NCBI GenBank assembly: GCA_964609975.1
Contig: CAZSTR010000003.1
Location: 1 to 64,000 of the forward strand
Source of the DNA: UBA5905 sp964609975
Lineage (GTDB): Bacteria > Bacillota > Clostridia > Oscillospirales > Acutalibacteraceae
DNA: 64,000 nt
Direction: 5' to 3'
Position 1 is the stretch's first letter. Every line of letters begins with the position of its first letter. Of this stretch, positions 1-8,141 are shown piece by piece. Under the pieces are notes generated by a model, which did no database searches, was not told where the DNA came from, and was given only the letters and a program-made list of their open reading frames with translations. The position numbers and the translations under genes were made by a program.

Positions 1-174
1 CCCGACTCTAATCTCCGTGCCGTTGTAGAAAACGAATGTGATTTCGTTGTTGCGATGTACGATTGCCTTCTCAACCATAACCGTCCAGATGGTGTCATCC
101 CATTCATCAAGAAGCAACGGTTGTTTCTTTAATGTGCGTATGAAAAGTGCGATTCGTTTCCGTACGGTTGTGTA
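1..174 (-). pseudogene. C-terminal remnant of a large serine recombinase (runs off left edge)
   Basis: On the minus strand, 58 codons are open from just after a TGA at 175-177 to the left edge. They include the segments DEWDDTIWTVMVEKAIVH and FVFYNGTEI, which match the extreme C-terminus of large serine recombinases (an acidic-aromatic stretch, a V-[DE]K-[IV]-x-V-H strand, then F-x-[FY]-x-[ND]-G-T-E-I). The stop immediately upstream and the absence of catalytic or zinc-ribbon sequence in any frame to about 500 show that only the tail is left. It is probably a scar of a lost integrative element; its 3' end lies outside the window. Confidence 0.6.
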
Positions 175-179
175 TCAAT

Positions 180-401
180 CTAATTATGCATGATGCGGCT
201 GAGGGCTTTGTGCTCAAGAAGGGCTTTTCGATAATCCCGCACGGTTGAACCGTTGGCGCACGAATAGTCATTTTTGGCACAGACTCTGTCATATTTCCAA
301 AAGCAGCTTTCGCAGTATGCCGTCTGTTCGGACAACACCGGCGTGTGGGTAGAGCAGGAATGAGCCATGCTTTTACTTTTTTCGCGATACCGCTTTTCCA
401 C
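180..401 (-). CDS. small cysteine-rich ORF of unknown function, possibly a decayed fragment
   Basis: A 73-codon minus-strand frame with five cysteines in the middle, including a C-x2-C pair (CESC), that could bind zinc, and a basic C-terminus. It directly precedes the recombinase remnant in the same direction but in another frame. I recognise no family and see no clear ribosome binding site. It could be a mobile-element accessory gene, part of the decayed recombinase locus, or chance. Confidence 0.25.
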   Translation of the reverse strand: MEKRYREKSKSMAHSCSTHTPVLSEQTAYCESCFWKYDRVCAKNDYSCANGSTVRDYRKALLEHKALSRIMHN

Positions 402-447
402 TACATGGGGTGGGCGGCAAAGGAGATGGGTGCGGCTGAAAAAAGCC

Positions 448-477
448 TTGACAATTTACGGGGGGTGATATTATAAA
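448..477 (+). promoter_or_regulatory. sigma-A-type promoter of the lipoprotein gene
   Basis: TTGACA at 448-453 and TATAAA at 472-477 with an 18-base spacer, 40 bases before the ATG at 517. Confidence 0.65.
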
Positions 478-516
478 GGTGGATGGTACACGAAAATGCG
501 ACAGGAGGGTGGTTTT

Positions 517-887
517 ATGAAAAAGTGGATTTGCTTATTCAGCGCGGGGCTGTTGTTGCTCCTTTGCGCCTGTGGCAAAACGGCCTATTCTTTCCCGGAA
601 ACGATTGAGCAGCTGCGGGTAGAGCGCGGGACAATGGTGAATACTTTCACCGAGAACGAAGCGGAAAGCATCCGGCTCTTTACAGCACGATGGAGCTGGA
701 AAAATGCAAGCAGCTGGAGCAGATTGACGAGAACGATTGCTATTCGTTTGAAATCAACGGCGAGGACGCATTTGTGTATGACCATCGCGGCGAAAAAATC
801 GCCTATGTTATCATAGATGGTACATACTATCGGGTGAAAAATTTTTCATTGCCACCGATGGAGGAAGCAGAAACGGTGTGTCCATAA
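517..887 (+). pseudogene. small secreted lipoprotein gene, interrupted by a frameshift
   Basis: The ATG at 517 follows AGGAGGG by 8 bases and opens a lipoprotein signal peptide: MKKW, a leucine-rich core and lipobox L-C-A-C with Cys19 as the lipidation site. An upstream in-frame ATG at 496 overlaps the ribosome binding site and is less likely. The first frame runs on to 816 with implausible Ser/Arg-rich sequence. The natural continuation (YSTMELEKCKQLEQIDEND and onward to the TAA at 887) is in another frame from about 678. One missing T in the run at 679-681 would join the two into a protein of about 123 residues. The mature part is short, charged and unrecognised. Either a real lesion or an assembly error; not expressed as one protein as written. 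Confidence 0.6.
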
Positions 888-981
888 GCCGGAGCTCTGA
901 TTTTTCGTGAAAAATTTGGATGGATGCGGATATTTTCCCTTTTTTCGAAAAGAATAGGAGAGAAGAAAGGGGGAGAAAGCT

Positions 982-1164
982 ATGTGCAGCAAAAACATCG
1001 GAGAATTCATGAAAGGGATGGGACTTGGCGTGACTATTGGCGGGGTTTTGGGCACGGTGTGTGTCGGCTGTGTGCAAAAGAACAAAAAGGGGCTCAAGCA
1101 TAACGCCGGAAAGGCCATGCATTCCATCGGCGATTTGTTGGAGCATGTGACGGATATGTTCTGA
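982..1164 (+). CDS. small glycine-rich conserved protein, possibly membrane-associated
   Basis: A 60-residue protein with a hydrophobic Gly-rich segment at about residues 11-30 (GMGLGVTIGGVLGTVCVGCV), a basic K/N stretch, and a C-terminal amphipathic helix ending IGDLLEHVTDMF. The layout (short Gly-rich hydrophobic segment, basic patch, helix) is like small YtxH-type proteins common in clostridia, whose function is unknown. A GGGGGAG-like ribosome binding site lies 7 bases before the ATG and a strong terminator starts 9 bases after the stop, so it appears to be transcribed alone or with the broken lipoprotein gene. Confidence 0.55.
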   Translation: MCSKNIGEFMKGMGLGVTIGGVLGTVCVGCVQKNKKGLKHNAGKAMHSIGDLLEHVTDMF

Positions 1165-1172
1165 AAACAGGG

Positions 1173-1200
1173 AAAAGGCGGGAGAAAACCCGCCTTTTTT
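1173..1200 (+). terminator. rho-independent terminator
   Basis: GGCGGG (1177-1182) pairs with CCCGCC (1189-1194) around a 6-base loop; flanking A and T runs extend the stem and supply six T. Confidence 0.85.
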
Positions 1201-1212
1201 CTGTATGAGGGC

Positions 1213-1241
1213 TTTACAAAACAGGTCTTTTCGTGTACAAT
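1213..1241 (+). promoter_or_regulatory. sigma-A-type promoter before the membrane protein-suf operon
   Basis: TTTACA (1213-1218), 17-base spacer, TACAAT (1236-1241), with TG immediately before the -10. Confidence 0.6.
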
Positions 1242-1301
1242 ATAAAGGATAGGGTCGCTGACCCGCGCTTTCAATTTCAAGAGCCACGAAAGGACGGCAT
1301 T

Positions 1302-2015
1302 ATGAACAACAAGAAAACGAACAAGAACCAGCGCGTCATGCTCAACGGACAATTCTCCGAGGAGCCGGAAATTTTCGGACGCTCTCGTTCCAGGGAGGAA
1401 ATCCGCGCGGAAATCAAGGCGGAACGGATGGCCGAACAGGCGGCGATGCGTCAACAGCTTCGTGCGGCGCGGGAACAGCGCAAGGCGGAGCAAAAAACCG
1501 GAACCGGCCGCCGGGAAATGTGGATTGTTTCGGGGGTCTTGATTGCCTTGGTGGTGTTCTGCTTTGGACTGCTTGCCTGGCAGATTCTCCGCGACACGGC
1601 CAATGAAAAATATGAGCGCGACGAAGCTATCGAAGCCTATTTCGAGGACACCTCCGCGAAGCCGGATTTGACGGACAGCGACGAGGAGGGGCTTGTGGCC
1701 GCCATCAACGAGGCCTATTACACAAAGGGCGGCTATCTTTGCGTAAAGCTGACGCTGGGCAACGACGCGGACAAGGCGCAGCACATGACCTCGCTGGAGG
1801 TGAAGCTGTACAACACCGAATCCGAGGCGCTCATCGCCAGCGGCTACACCGCGAGCATCCATGAGGACTATACCGTGGAGGCCGGCGGCTATAACACCTA
1901 TACCTTCTATATCTCTCCCGATTTTGTGAAAATCAAGGACGACTCCCTTGAGGAGCTGACCTATGAAATCACTTGCAAGGGCACGCTGATTGAGGAGAGC
2001 GATTCGCCCCAATGA
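1302..2015 (+). CDS. single-pass membrane protein with extracytoplasmic domain, function unknown
   Basis: 237 residues starting at the ATG at 1302, chosen for the GAAAGGA site 7 bases upstream; a longer GTG frame overlaps the promoter. Residues 1-75 are highly charged and probably helical (repeats of REEIRAEIKAERMAEQ character). One transmembrane helix follows near 77-98, then an extracytoplasmic domain of about 140 residues with beta-strand character (YLCVKLTLGND, TSLEVKLYNTE, YTFYISPDF). This resembles the immunoglobulin-like domains of many Gram-positive surface proteins, but I name no family. It is followed after 13 bases by sufC and may share its transcript. Confidence 0.6.
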   Translation: MNNKKTNKNQRVMLNGQFSEEPEIFGRSRSREEIRAEIKAERMAEQAAMRQQLRAAREQRKAEQKTGTGRREMWIVSGVLIALVVFCFGLLAWQILRDTANEKYERDEAIEAYFEDTSAKPDLTDSDEEGLVAAINEAYYTKGGYLCVKLTLGNDADKAQHMTSLEVKLYNTESEALIASGYTASIHEDYTVEAGGYNTYTFYISPDFVKIKDDSLEELTYEITCKGTLIEESDSPQ

Positions 2016-2028
2016 AAGGAAGCTATGT

Positions 2029-2751
2029 ATGCTGGAACTGAAAAACATTTCGTATACCGTGGAAACAGATGGCCAGCCCAGAGATATTTTGCGGGATGTC
2101 AGCCTGCAAATTGACGAGCGGTTCGTGGCCATCACCGGCCCGAACGGCGGCGGGAAATCCACGCTGGCCAAGGTGATTGCCGGAATCATCACCCCTACCG
2201 CCGGACAGATTTTGCTGGACGGGACGGACATCACCGACCGGAACATCACCCAGCGGGCGCAGCTGGGAATCAGCTTCGCCTTTCAACAGCCGGTGCGCTT
2301 CAAGGGACTGACGGTGCGGGATTTGATCACGTTGGCCGCCGGGCGGAAGCTGACGGTGGCGGAAGCCTGCGAATTTCTGTCCGAGGTGGGGCTTTGCGCG
2401 CGGGAATATGTGGACCGGGAGGTCAACGCCAGCCTGTCGGGCGGCGAACTCAAGCGCATCGAAATCGCCATGGTCATCGCCCGCGGAACGAAGCTTTCGC
2501 TGTTCGATGAGCCGGAGGCGGGGATTGATTTGTGGAGCTTTAACAACCTGATACAGGTTTTCGAAAAGATGCACGAAAAGCAGGGTGGCTCTCTGATGAT
2601 TATTTCGCACCAGGAGCGCATTTTGAACATCGCGGACCGGGTGATTGTGATTGCAGACGGACAGGTGCGGGCCGACGGCCGACGGGAGGACATTCTGCCG
2701 GAGCTTCTTCGCCAGGAGAGCGCCTGCTCCGTGTTGACGGACAAGGTCTGA
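2029..2751 (+). CDS. sufC: SufC-type ATPase of the SUF Fe-S cluster assembly system
   Basis: A 240-residue ABC ATPase that powers conformational change of the SufB/SufD scaffold during Fe-S cluster assembly in the cytoplasm. Walker A is GPNGGGKST, the signature is LSGGELKR, and Walker B is LSLFDEPEAGID, with the SufC-like E-A-G-I-D rather than the S-A-L-D of transporters. The switch His is in IISHQERI. The start at 2029 follows AAAGGA; an overlapping ATG at 2025 is out of frame. The partner scaffold gene starts 16 bases after the stop, and no sufD, sufS or sufU is adjacent, so this is the two-gene (CB) arrangement known from anaerobes. Confidence 0.9.
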   Translation: MLELKNISYTVETDGQPRDILRDVSLQIDERFVAITGPNGGGKSTLAKVIAGIITPTAGQILLDGTDITDRNITQRAQLGISFAFQQPVRFKGLTVRDLITLAAGRKLTVAEACEFLSEVGLCAREYVDREVNASLSGGELKRIEIAMVIARGTKLSLFDEPEAGIDLWSFNNLIQVFEKMHEKQGGSLMIISHQERILNIADRVIVIADGQVRADGRREDILPELLRQESACSVLTDKV

Positions 2752-2767
2752 GCGGAGGGAAAGCAAA

Positions 2768-3685
2768 ATGGATAAGATTGAACAAAACCTGCTGGAGCAA
2801 ATCGCCGGTCTGCACGAGGTGCCCCAGGGGGCATACAACATCCGCGCCAATGGAAAGCTGGCTGGACGCAACACCACCGAGCACATCAACATCGTCAACA
2901 AAGAAGACAAGCCGGGCATCGATATCTATATTCAACCGGGAACGAAAAACGAAAGCGTGCATATTCCGGTGCTGTTGAGCCAGACGGGGCTTACCGATTT
3001 GGTATATAACGATTTTTATATCGGCGAGGGTGCCGATGTGACCATCGTTGCCGGCTGCGGAATTCACAACGGTGGTGACAGCGAGTCGCGTCATGACGGA
3101 ATTCACGCCTTCCATCTGGCTGCCGGGGCGCGGGTAAAATATGTGGAAAATCATTATGGCGAGGGAGACGGAAGTGGCGCCAATGTGATGAACCCGACCA
3201 CCGTTCTGGAGTTGGCCGAGGACGCCCACATGGAGATGGAAACCACCCAAATCAAGGGAATCAGCTCCACGGTGCGGGTGACCAACGGAAAGCTGGCCGC
3301 CGGAGCCAGCTTGGTGATTCGGGAAAAGCTGTTGACTCAAGGAGAACAAACGGCACAAACGGAGTTCACCATGGATTTGGATGGAGAGGACAGCAAGGCG
3401 GATGTCATTTCCCGGTCGGTGGCAAAGGAGAATTCCTATCAGCTGTTCCGTTCCCGCATCAACGGAAACAACCAGTGCAGCGGACATACGGAATGTGACG
3501 CCATTATCATGGAGCACGGCCGGGTCAGCGCAATCCCGGAGCTGACCGCCAATCATCCGGATGCCGCCCTCATTCATGAGGCGGCCATCGGAAAAATCGC
3601 CGGAGAGCAAATCGTGAAGCTCATGACCCTCGGCTTGACCGAGGCCGAAGCAGAGGCGCAAATCATCAGCGGATTTTTGAAATAA
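2768..3685 (+). CDS. SufB/SufD-family Fe-S cluster scaffold protein
   Basis: 305 residues, shorter than classical SufB (about 460), as is usual for the minimal SUF-like systems of anaerobes. The family core is present: a beta-helix-rich middle, the C-terminal motif Q-C-S-G-H-T-E-C-D-A-I, then H-E-A-A-I-G-K-I with the conserved Glu and helical tail. Candidate cluster ligands include Cys in VAGCGIHNG and the two Cys of CSGHTEC, with nearby His. Paired with sufC, it probably forms a B2C2 complex. Whether it is closer to SufB or SufD cannot be settled by eye; with only one scaffold gene, a self-sufficient homodimer is the simplest reading. Confidence 0.85.
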   Translation: MDKIEQNLLEQIAGLHEVPQGAYNIRANGKLAGRNTTEHINIVNKEDKPGIDIYIQPGTKNESVHIPVLLSQTGLTDLVYNDFYIGEGADVTIVAGCGIHNGGDSESRHDGIHAFHLAAGARVKYVENHYGEGDGSGANVMNPTTVLELAEDAHMEMETTQIKGISSTVRVTNGKLAAGASLVIREKLLTQGEQTAQTEFTMDLDGEDSKADVISRSVAKENSYQLFRSRINGNNQCSGHTECDAIIMEHGRVSAIPELTANHPDAALIHEAAIGKIAGEQIVKLMTLGLTEAEAEAQIISGFLK

Positions 3686-3693
3686 GCAATAAG

Positions 3694-3721
3694 CAACGGC
3701 GGAGCAGAGACTCCGCCGTTG
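3694..3721 (+). terminator. strong inverted repeat between convergent suf and dinB genes
   Basis: An 11-base perfect stem CAACGGCGGAG / CTCCGCCGTTG with a 6-base loop. The T run after it is broken (TTGTTGCG), so termination strength is uncertain. It lies between convergent genes and may serve both. Confidence 0.6.
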
Positions 3722-3771
3722 TTGCGCATACGGTGTTTTTTGGTTGAAAAACGCGGTAGTGAATGTGAACT

Positions 3772-5010
3772 TCAAGGGGCGCTTCGGGGAAAAGAGGGAG
3801 AAGCGGCGGCTTCCTCGGCGGGGCGTGCCCCCGCCAGTGTCGGATCCTCCAAAACGATGGCGCGGTGCACACAGCCCTCGCCGAAGCGATCTTTCAGCCG
3901 GTCTACGGCGTCCTCCAGGCTGTCCCGCTTTTTTCGGTTATTCTGGGAGAGCATATTCAGCTGGCAGGGGGTTGTGTCCGGCTCCAGCCCGGAAATTCCC
4001 ACCGTCAGCGTGCGCAGGGGGCGACGAAAAGCACATTGGCGTTGAAAGAGACGAAAGGCCTCGGCGGCGATTTCGTCGGTGGAGCGCACGAAATGTCCCA
4101 GCGTGATGCGCAACGCCTTTGTGGACAGAGAATTATCCCGCAGCTGAAGCTCCACCGTGCGTCCGAAAAGATGCTGTTCCCTCAAACGGCGGCCGACGCT
4201 CTCGGCCAGCATATACACAACCACCTTCACATCGCGCTCGTTTTCCAAATCCCGCGGGGCGGTGAGACTGTTGCTGATGGACTGGACGGCGGCGGCCTCC
4301 GCCGCCGGAACCACCGGCTGGCTGTCGAGCCCGTTGGCCATGGCATAAAGCATCCCGCCCCATTTTCCCAAAAGAGAGCGCAACAGCGCTGGATTGGCCG
4401 CCGCTAAATCTCCAATGGTGAAAATATATCGCTGGACCAGCTTTTGCTTCGTGGCGGGGCCGACATACAACAAAGACTCCACCGGCAATGGCCAAACCAG
4501 CCGGCGAAAGTTTTCCCGGGAAAAGACTGTCACCGCGTCCGGCTTTTTATAGTCGCTCCCCAGCTTGGCGAAGGATTTATTGAAGCTGACGCCGATGCTG
4601 ACGGTGATGCCCAGCTCCTCTCGCACCCGGCGGCGAATTTCCTCCGCCACCGCCACCGGGTTTTCCCGCCCGCCGGTCAGATCCAGCCAGGCTTCGTCCA
4701 GCCCGAAGGGCTCAATGCGGTCGGTATAGTCCGAAAGAATTTGGCGCACAAGGCCGGAATAGCGCATATAGGTGGAAAAATGTGGCGGAATTACCACAAG
4801 CTCCGGGCATTTTTGGCGGGCGGCCCACAGCGGCTCTCCCGTCACCAGTCCGAAGCGGGCGGCGATTTCGTTTTTGGTCAGCACGATGCCGTGGCGGGCG
4901 GCTTCGTTTCCGCCCACCGCGATGGGCTTGTCGCGCAGCTCCGGTTGCAGACAACATTCCACCGAAGCATAAAATTTGTTGCAGTCCACATGTAAAATTT
5001 GCCGATCCAT
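3772..5010 (-). CDS. dinB: DNA polymerase IV (Y-family translesion polymerase)
   Basis: 412 residues; bypasses DNA lesions during the SOS response. The palm motif HVDCNKFYASVE carries the first catalytic Asp, and FGLDEAWLDLT supplies the acidic D-E pair. SFNKSFAKLGSDYKKPDAVTV is the fingers region; the little-finger domain follows (TLTVGISGLEP). The ATG at 5010 follows AAAGGGG at good distance; a TTG 21 bases further upstream is less likely. It is transcribed alone from a consensus promoter with a LexA box at the start site. Confidence 0.92.
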   Translation of the reverse strand: MDRQILHVDCNKFYASVECCLQPELRDKPIAVGGNEAARHGIVLTKNEIAARFGLVTGEPLWAARQKCPELVVIPPHFSTYMRYSGLVRQILSDYTDRIEPFGLDEAWLDLTGGRENPVAVAEEIRRRVREELGITVSIGVSFNKSFAKLGSDYKKPDAVTVFSRENFRRLVWPLPVESLLYVGPATKQKLVQRYIFTIGDLAAANPALLRSLLGKWGGMLYAMANGLDSQPVVPAAEAAAVQSISNSLTAPRDLENERDVKVVVYMLAESVGRRLREQHLFGRTVELQLRDNSLSTKALRITLGHFVRSTDEIAAEAFRLFQRQCAFRRPLRTLTVGISGLEPDTTPCQLNMLSQNNRKKRDSLEDAVDRLKDRFGEGCVHRAIVLEDPTLAGARPAEEAAASPSFPRSAP

Positions 5011-5034
5011 GGAAATTCCCCTTTTTCTCAAGAA

Positions 5035-5048
5035 AGAACATTTGTTCG
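5035..5048 (-). promoter_or_regulatory. LexA (SOS) box of dinB
   Basis: On the minus strand CGAACAAATGTTC, matching the Gram-positive LexA consensus CGAAC-RNRY-GTTYC in 13 of 14 positions. It lies 6 bases downstream of the -10 hexamer, where bound LexA would block transcription. The same 13 bases recur at the capsid cassette promoter (43372-43384). Confidence 0.85.
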
Positions 5049-5054
5049 CTGTTG

Positions 5055-5083
5055 ATTATAACACACTTATTTTTTGCTGTCAA
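5055..5083 (-). promoter_or_regulatory. consensus sigma-A promoter of dinB
   Basis: TTGACA (5083-5078) and TATAAT (5060-5055) on the minus strand with a 17-base spacer, a perfect match to consensus. Confidence 0.9.
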
Positions 5084-5130
5084 TGGGGAATGAACCCACC
5101 GTTCGCCGTCCGGCTAACGAAGTCGGAAAT

Positions 5131-5712
5131 TTATCCGCCGACGGTCGGCTCGAAGCCGAGAAAGCGGCATAAGCCCTCATAAATCGCGAAGGCGAAGGCG
5201 TATTGGTCATTCATCAGCTTTTGCACATCCTGCTCATTGGATATATACGCCAGCTCCACCAGCACCGCCGGCATACGGGTGCGGCGAAGCACATATAGGG
5301 AGGAATTGACCCGCACGCCGTTGTTTTTTGTGCCGATGCGGGCTACGATAGCCTCCAGAATGGCCTGCGCCAGCGTCGCCGCCGTTGTCCCGGAGCGAAA
5401 TACGTACACCTCGCTTCCGTTGGCCGCCGGGCTTTCGCTGGCGTTGCAGTGGATGCTGATGAAATAGTCGGCCGGCCAGCTGTTGGCGGCGGTCACGCGG
5501 GCGGCCAGACTGGTGGCGTTGGAGATGCCGAGGCTCTCCTCGGGTGTGTTGCGAGAGTTGCGTACCTCGAAGCGTCCGTCCTCCAGCAGAATATCCCGCA
5601 GATAAATGCCGACGGCATAGTTGATGTCCTGCTCCCGATAGCCGAAGCCCTCAGCACCGGCGTTAATCCTCTCCGGATTGTGTCCCTGGTCAATGAAAAT
5701 TTTAACAGCCAT
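5131..5712 (-). CDS. N-acetylmuramoyl-L-alanine amidase (Amidase_3 type)
   Basis: 193 residues comprising just the zinc amidase domain that cleaves the MurNAc-L-Ala bond of peptidoglycan. IDQGHNP carries the first zinc His, the Glu of YREQDINYAV is the probable second ligand, FISIHCNAS has the third, and VELAYISNEQD contains the catalytic Glu. There is no signal peptide or cell-wall binding domain, so it may act on internalised or spore-associated peptidoglycan or be exported without a signal sequence. A GGAAGGGG site lies upstream of the ATG. It is separated from aroK by about 60 bases. Confidence 0.85.
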   Translation of the reverse strand: MAVKIFIDQGHNPERINAGAEGFGYREQDINYAVGIYLRDILLEDGRFEVRNSRNTPEESLGISNATSLAARVTAANSWPADYFISIHCNASESPAANGSEVYVFRSGTTAATLAQAILEAIVARIGTKNNGVRVNSSLYVLRRTRMPAVLVELAYISNEQDVQKLMNDQYAFAFAIYEGLCRFLGFEPTVGG

Positions 5713-5775
5713 AAAAACACCCCTTCCTCTGCAAGAGTATGCAGAAAAAGGGGCTTTTAGACGCGATAGGGGAGG

Positions 5776-6276
5776 TCATTTCAAGACAGCGAGCAAGCGT
5801 TCCAGCGAGTCCTTGGTGGAGTCTGTCGGATCCTGGTTCACTCGCTTGTCGGCGTATTTTTCGTAGAGTGGGACGCGCTGGTCATACAAATCCCGGAAGG
5901 TGAAGCCCTCCGGAATTGCCACTCCGCGCACCCGCGGGTCGCCGATGCGCTTTTCCAGCATGGGGAAGGAAATATGCAGGTAAACCACCGTGCCCAGCGC
6001 GCGCAGATGGGCCATCGTCGGCTCGTCATAAATGACGCTTCCGCCGGTGGCAATAACGGTTTTTTCGCCGGCGACGGAGCAAACCGCTTCCCGCTCGCGC
6101 AGGCGGAAGGCCTCCAGCCCGTCCCGGTCGATGATGTCCTGCAGAGAACAGCCGTTTCGCTCCTTAATGACCTCGTCTGTGTCCAGAAAGGAATAGCCCA
6201 GCCGCCGGGCGAGGGGACGGCCGAGGGTGGTTTTTCCGCTGGAGGGCATTCCAATGAGAATGATGTTCTTTTCCAT
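5776..6276 (-). CDS. aroK: shikimate kinase
   Basis: 166 residues, phosphorylating shikimate at the 3-OH in aromatic amino acid synthesis. Walker A GMPSSGKTT is at residues 9-17, the shikimate-binding acidic motif is FLDTDEVI, and IATGGSVIYDE corresponds to the glycine-rich substrate loop (normally GGG, here GGS). DPRVRG lies in the lid and R-V-P-L-Y-E-K-Y-A-D is the usual C-terminal helix. The GGG-to-GGS change is tolerated in some homologues. It starts 14 bases after the uvrC stop in the same operon-like run. No other aro genes are near. Confidence 0.88.
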   Translation of the reverse strand: MEKNIILIGMPSSGKTTLGRPLARRLGYSFLDTDEVIKERNGCSLQDIIDRDGLEAFRLREREAVCSVAGEKTVIATGGSVIYDEPTMAHLRALGTVVYLHISFPMLEKRIGDPRVRGVAIPEGFTFRDLYDQRVPLYEKYADKRVNQDPTDSTKDSLERLLAVLK

Positions 6277-6290
6277 ACAATCGTTCCTTT

Positions 6291-8141
6291 TCAGTTTGTT
6301 TCGGGGATGTGGTCGACGTTCAGCGCTGCCTGAAGCTTTTCGGCGGCGGGGCGGGTCATGCCCTTCACCGACAAAAGCTCCTCGACGGAGGCTTGCCCTA
6401 TGCGCTTCACCGAGCCGAACCGGCGCAAAAGCGCCTGGGCGCGCGCCGGGCCGATGCCTTCGATGTCCAAAAGGGTGGAGGAAAGGCTGTTTTTCTTTCT
6501 CTGCTGTCGATGGAAGGTGATGGCGAAGCGGTGCACCTCCTCCTGGATTTCCGAAAGGAGCGTATAGGCGTCCCGCTTTTGCCGAATGGCGATTTCGCCG
6601 TCGGCGAGGGCGATGGCGCGGGTGCGGTGATGGTCATCCTTCACAAGGCCAAACACCGAAATTCCCAGATCATAGGAATCCACAACCGGCTTCCCGGTGG
6701 CCACATGGCCGGATCCACCATCCAGCAAAATCAAGTCGGGGAGGCGGCCGAAGCCGGTGGTTTTCCCCTCCGCCTGATGAGTGCGATATTCCTCCATACG
6801 GCGGTGCAAAACCTCCTGCATGGAGGCGTAGTCATCCTGGCCGAAAACGGTTTTGATTTTGAAGCGGCGATAGGCACTGCGCAGGGGCTTTCCGTTTTCG
6901 AAAACCACCATGCCGGCCACATTTTCGCTGCCGTTTGTGTTGGAAATATCGTAGCATTCAATATACTGGGGCGTTTTTTCCAGCTGGAGCAGGGCGCGGA
7001 TATCCTCCAACGCCGCGCTACAGCGCCCGGTCATGCCGGCCTGCTGTGCGATGCGCTCGGCGGCGTTTTGGCGACACATTTCCACCAGCTTCGCCTGTTC
7101 ACCGATTTGTGGAAGGAGGATGTGTACCCGGCGGTTGGCGCGCTGGGAGAGCCATTGCTCCAAAAGTGCCATGTCCTCCGCCTTCCCATCTATGGTGATC
7201 CGCGGCGGAATTCGTTCACGGATGGAATAATATTGTTGTAAAAATTCTCGCCGCGCCGTCTCCGGGCTTTCCATCGGCGGCATCAGAAAATGCTCCCGGT
7301 CGCTGAGGCGGCCGTCGGTGAAGCGGAACACCTCGAAGCAGGCTTTTCCACTGCCTTGCGCCAGCGCAATCACATCCTGCTCCGGCACGCGGGATAGCAC
7401 CACCTTCTGGCGGTCACCCAAGCGGCGGATGGCGCGGATGCGGTCGCGCAGGCGAGCGGCCTGTTCGAAATCCAGTCGTTCTGCTGCCTCCGCCATGCGC
7501 TTTTCCAGTGTTGCCATGGTTTCGGCACTCCCTTTTGTGAGAAAGGCGATGGCCTCCTCCACCCGTTCCTGGTATGCCTGCGGGGATACCTTCCCGGTGC
7601 AGGGGGCGCAGCATTGGCCAATATGATGGTTGAGGCAGGGGCGCGCGGCGGCCTTTTTGTGGTAGGCCAAAGGTCGCTCGCAGGTAGAAAGGGCGAAAAC
7701 CTGGTTCGCCTCGTCCACGGCATCCCGCACGGTGTGGCTGCTCATATATGGGCCGATATAGCGGGCACCGTCGTCGGCCTTCTGGTTCGCTTCGCTCAGA
7801 CGGGAATAGGGCGCAGGGGACACGCGGATATAGTGATAGCCCTTGTCATCCTTCAGGAGAATGTTATATTTCGGACGGTGCTGTTTGATGAGGGCACATT
7901 CCAGCACCAGTGCTTCGAATTCGCTTCCGACGACAATATATTCGAACCGGTTCACATGGGCCACCATCTGGCGCACCTTTTCGGTGTGGTTGGTGTCGGA
8001 GCCGAAATATTGGCTGACGCGGTTGCGCAGCTTTTTTGCCTTGCCGATATAGATGATGGCGTCCGAGGCATCCTTCATGATATACACGCCCGGCTCCATG
8101 GGAAGCGCCATGGCCGTTCGGCGCAGTTCTTCGCGGATCAT
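6291..8141 (-). CDS. uvrC: UvrABC excision nuclease subunit C
   Basis: 616 residues; makes both incisions in nucleotide excision repair. Order: N-terminal GIY-YIG nuclease (PGVYIMKDASDAIIYIGKAK), UVR motif (RLDFEQAARLRDRI), RNase H-like nuclease middle (YDISNTNGSE and LILLDGGSGH with catalytic acids), and tandem helix-hairpin-helix at the C-terminus (IEGIGPARAQALL, VKGMTRPAAEKL). The ATG at 8141 overlaps the comM stop as ATGA and gives the usual family N-terminus; the frame remains open 21 bases further upstream. Confidence 0.95.
   Translation of the reverse strand: MIREELRRTAMALPMEPGVYIMKDASDAIIYIGKAKKLRNRVSQYFGSDTNHTEKVRQMVAHVNRFEYIVVGSEFEALVLECALIKQHRPKYNILLKDDKGYHYIRVSPAPYSRLSEANQKADDGARYIGPYMSSHTVRDAVDEANQVFALSTCERPLAYHKKAAARPCLNHHIGQCCAPCTGKVSPQAYQERVEEAIAFLTKGSAETMATLEKRMAEAAERLDFEQAARLRDRIRAIRRLGDRQKVVLSRVPEQDVIALAQGSGKACFEVFRFTDGRLSDREHFLMPPMESPETARREFLQQYYSIRERIPPRITIDGKAEDMALLEQWLSQRANRRVHILLPQIGEQAKLVEMCRQNAAERIAQQAGMTGRCSAALEDIRALLQLEKTPQYIECYDISNTNGSENVAGMVVFENGKPLRSAYRRFKIKTVFGQDDYASMQEVLHRRMEEYRTHQAEGKTTGFGRLPDLILLDGGSGHVATGKPVVDSYDLGISVFGLVKDDHHRTRAIALADGEIAIRQKRDAYTLLSEIQEEVHRFAITFHRQQRKKNSLSSTLLDIEGIGPARAQALLRRFGSVKRIGQASVEELLSVKGMTRPAAEKLQAALNVDHIPETN

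Noticed and set aside
640..700. Programmed frameshift in the lipoprotein gene
   Set aside because: No slippery heptamer and no downstream structure; a simple lesion or error is more likely.
846..2249. A 467-codon minus-strand frame
   Set aside because: Antisense to the membrane protein and sufC genes; low-complexity composition.
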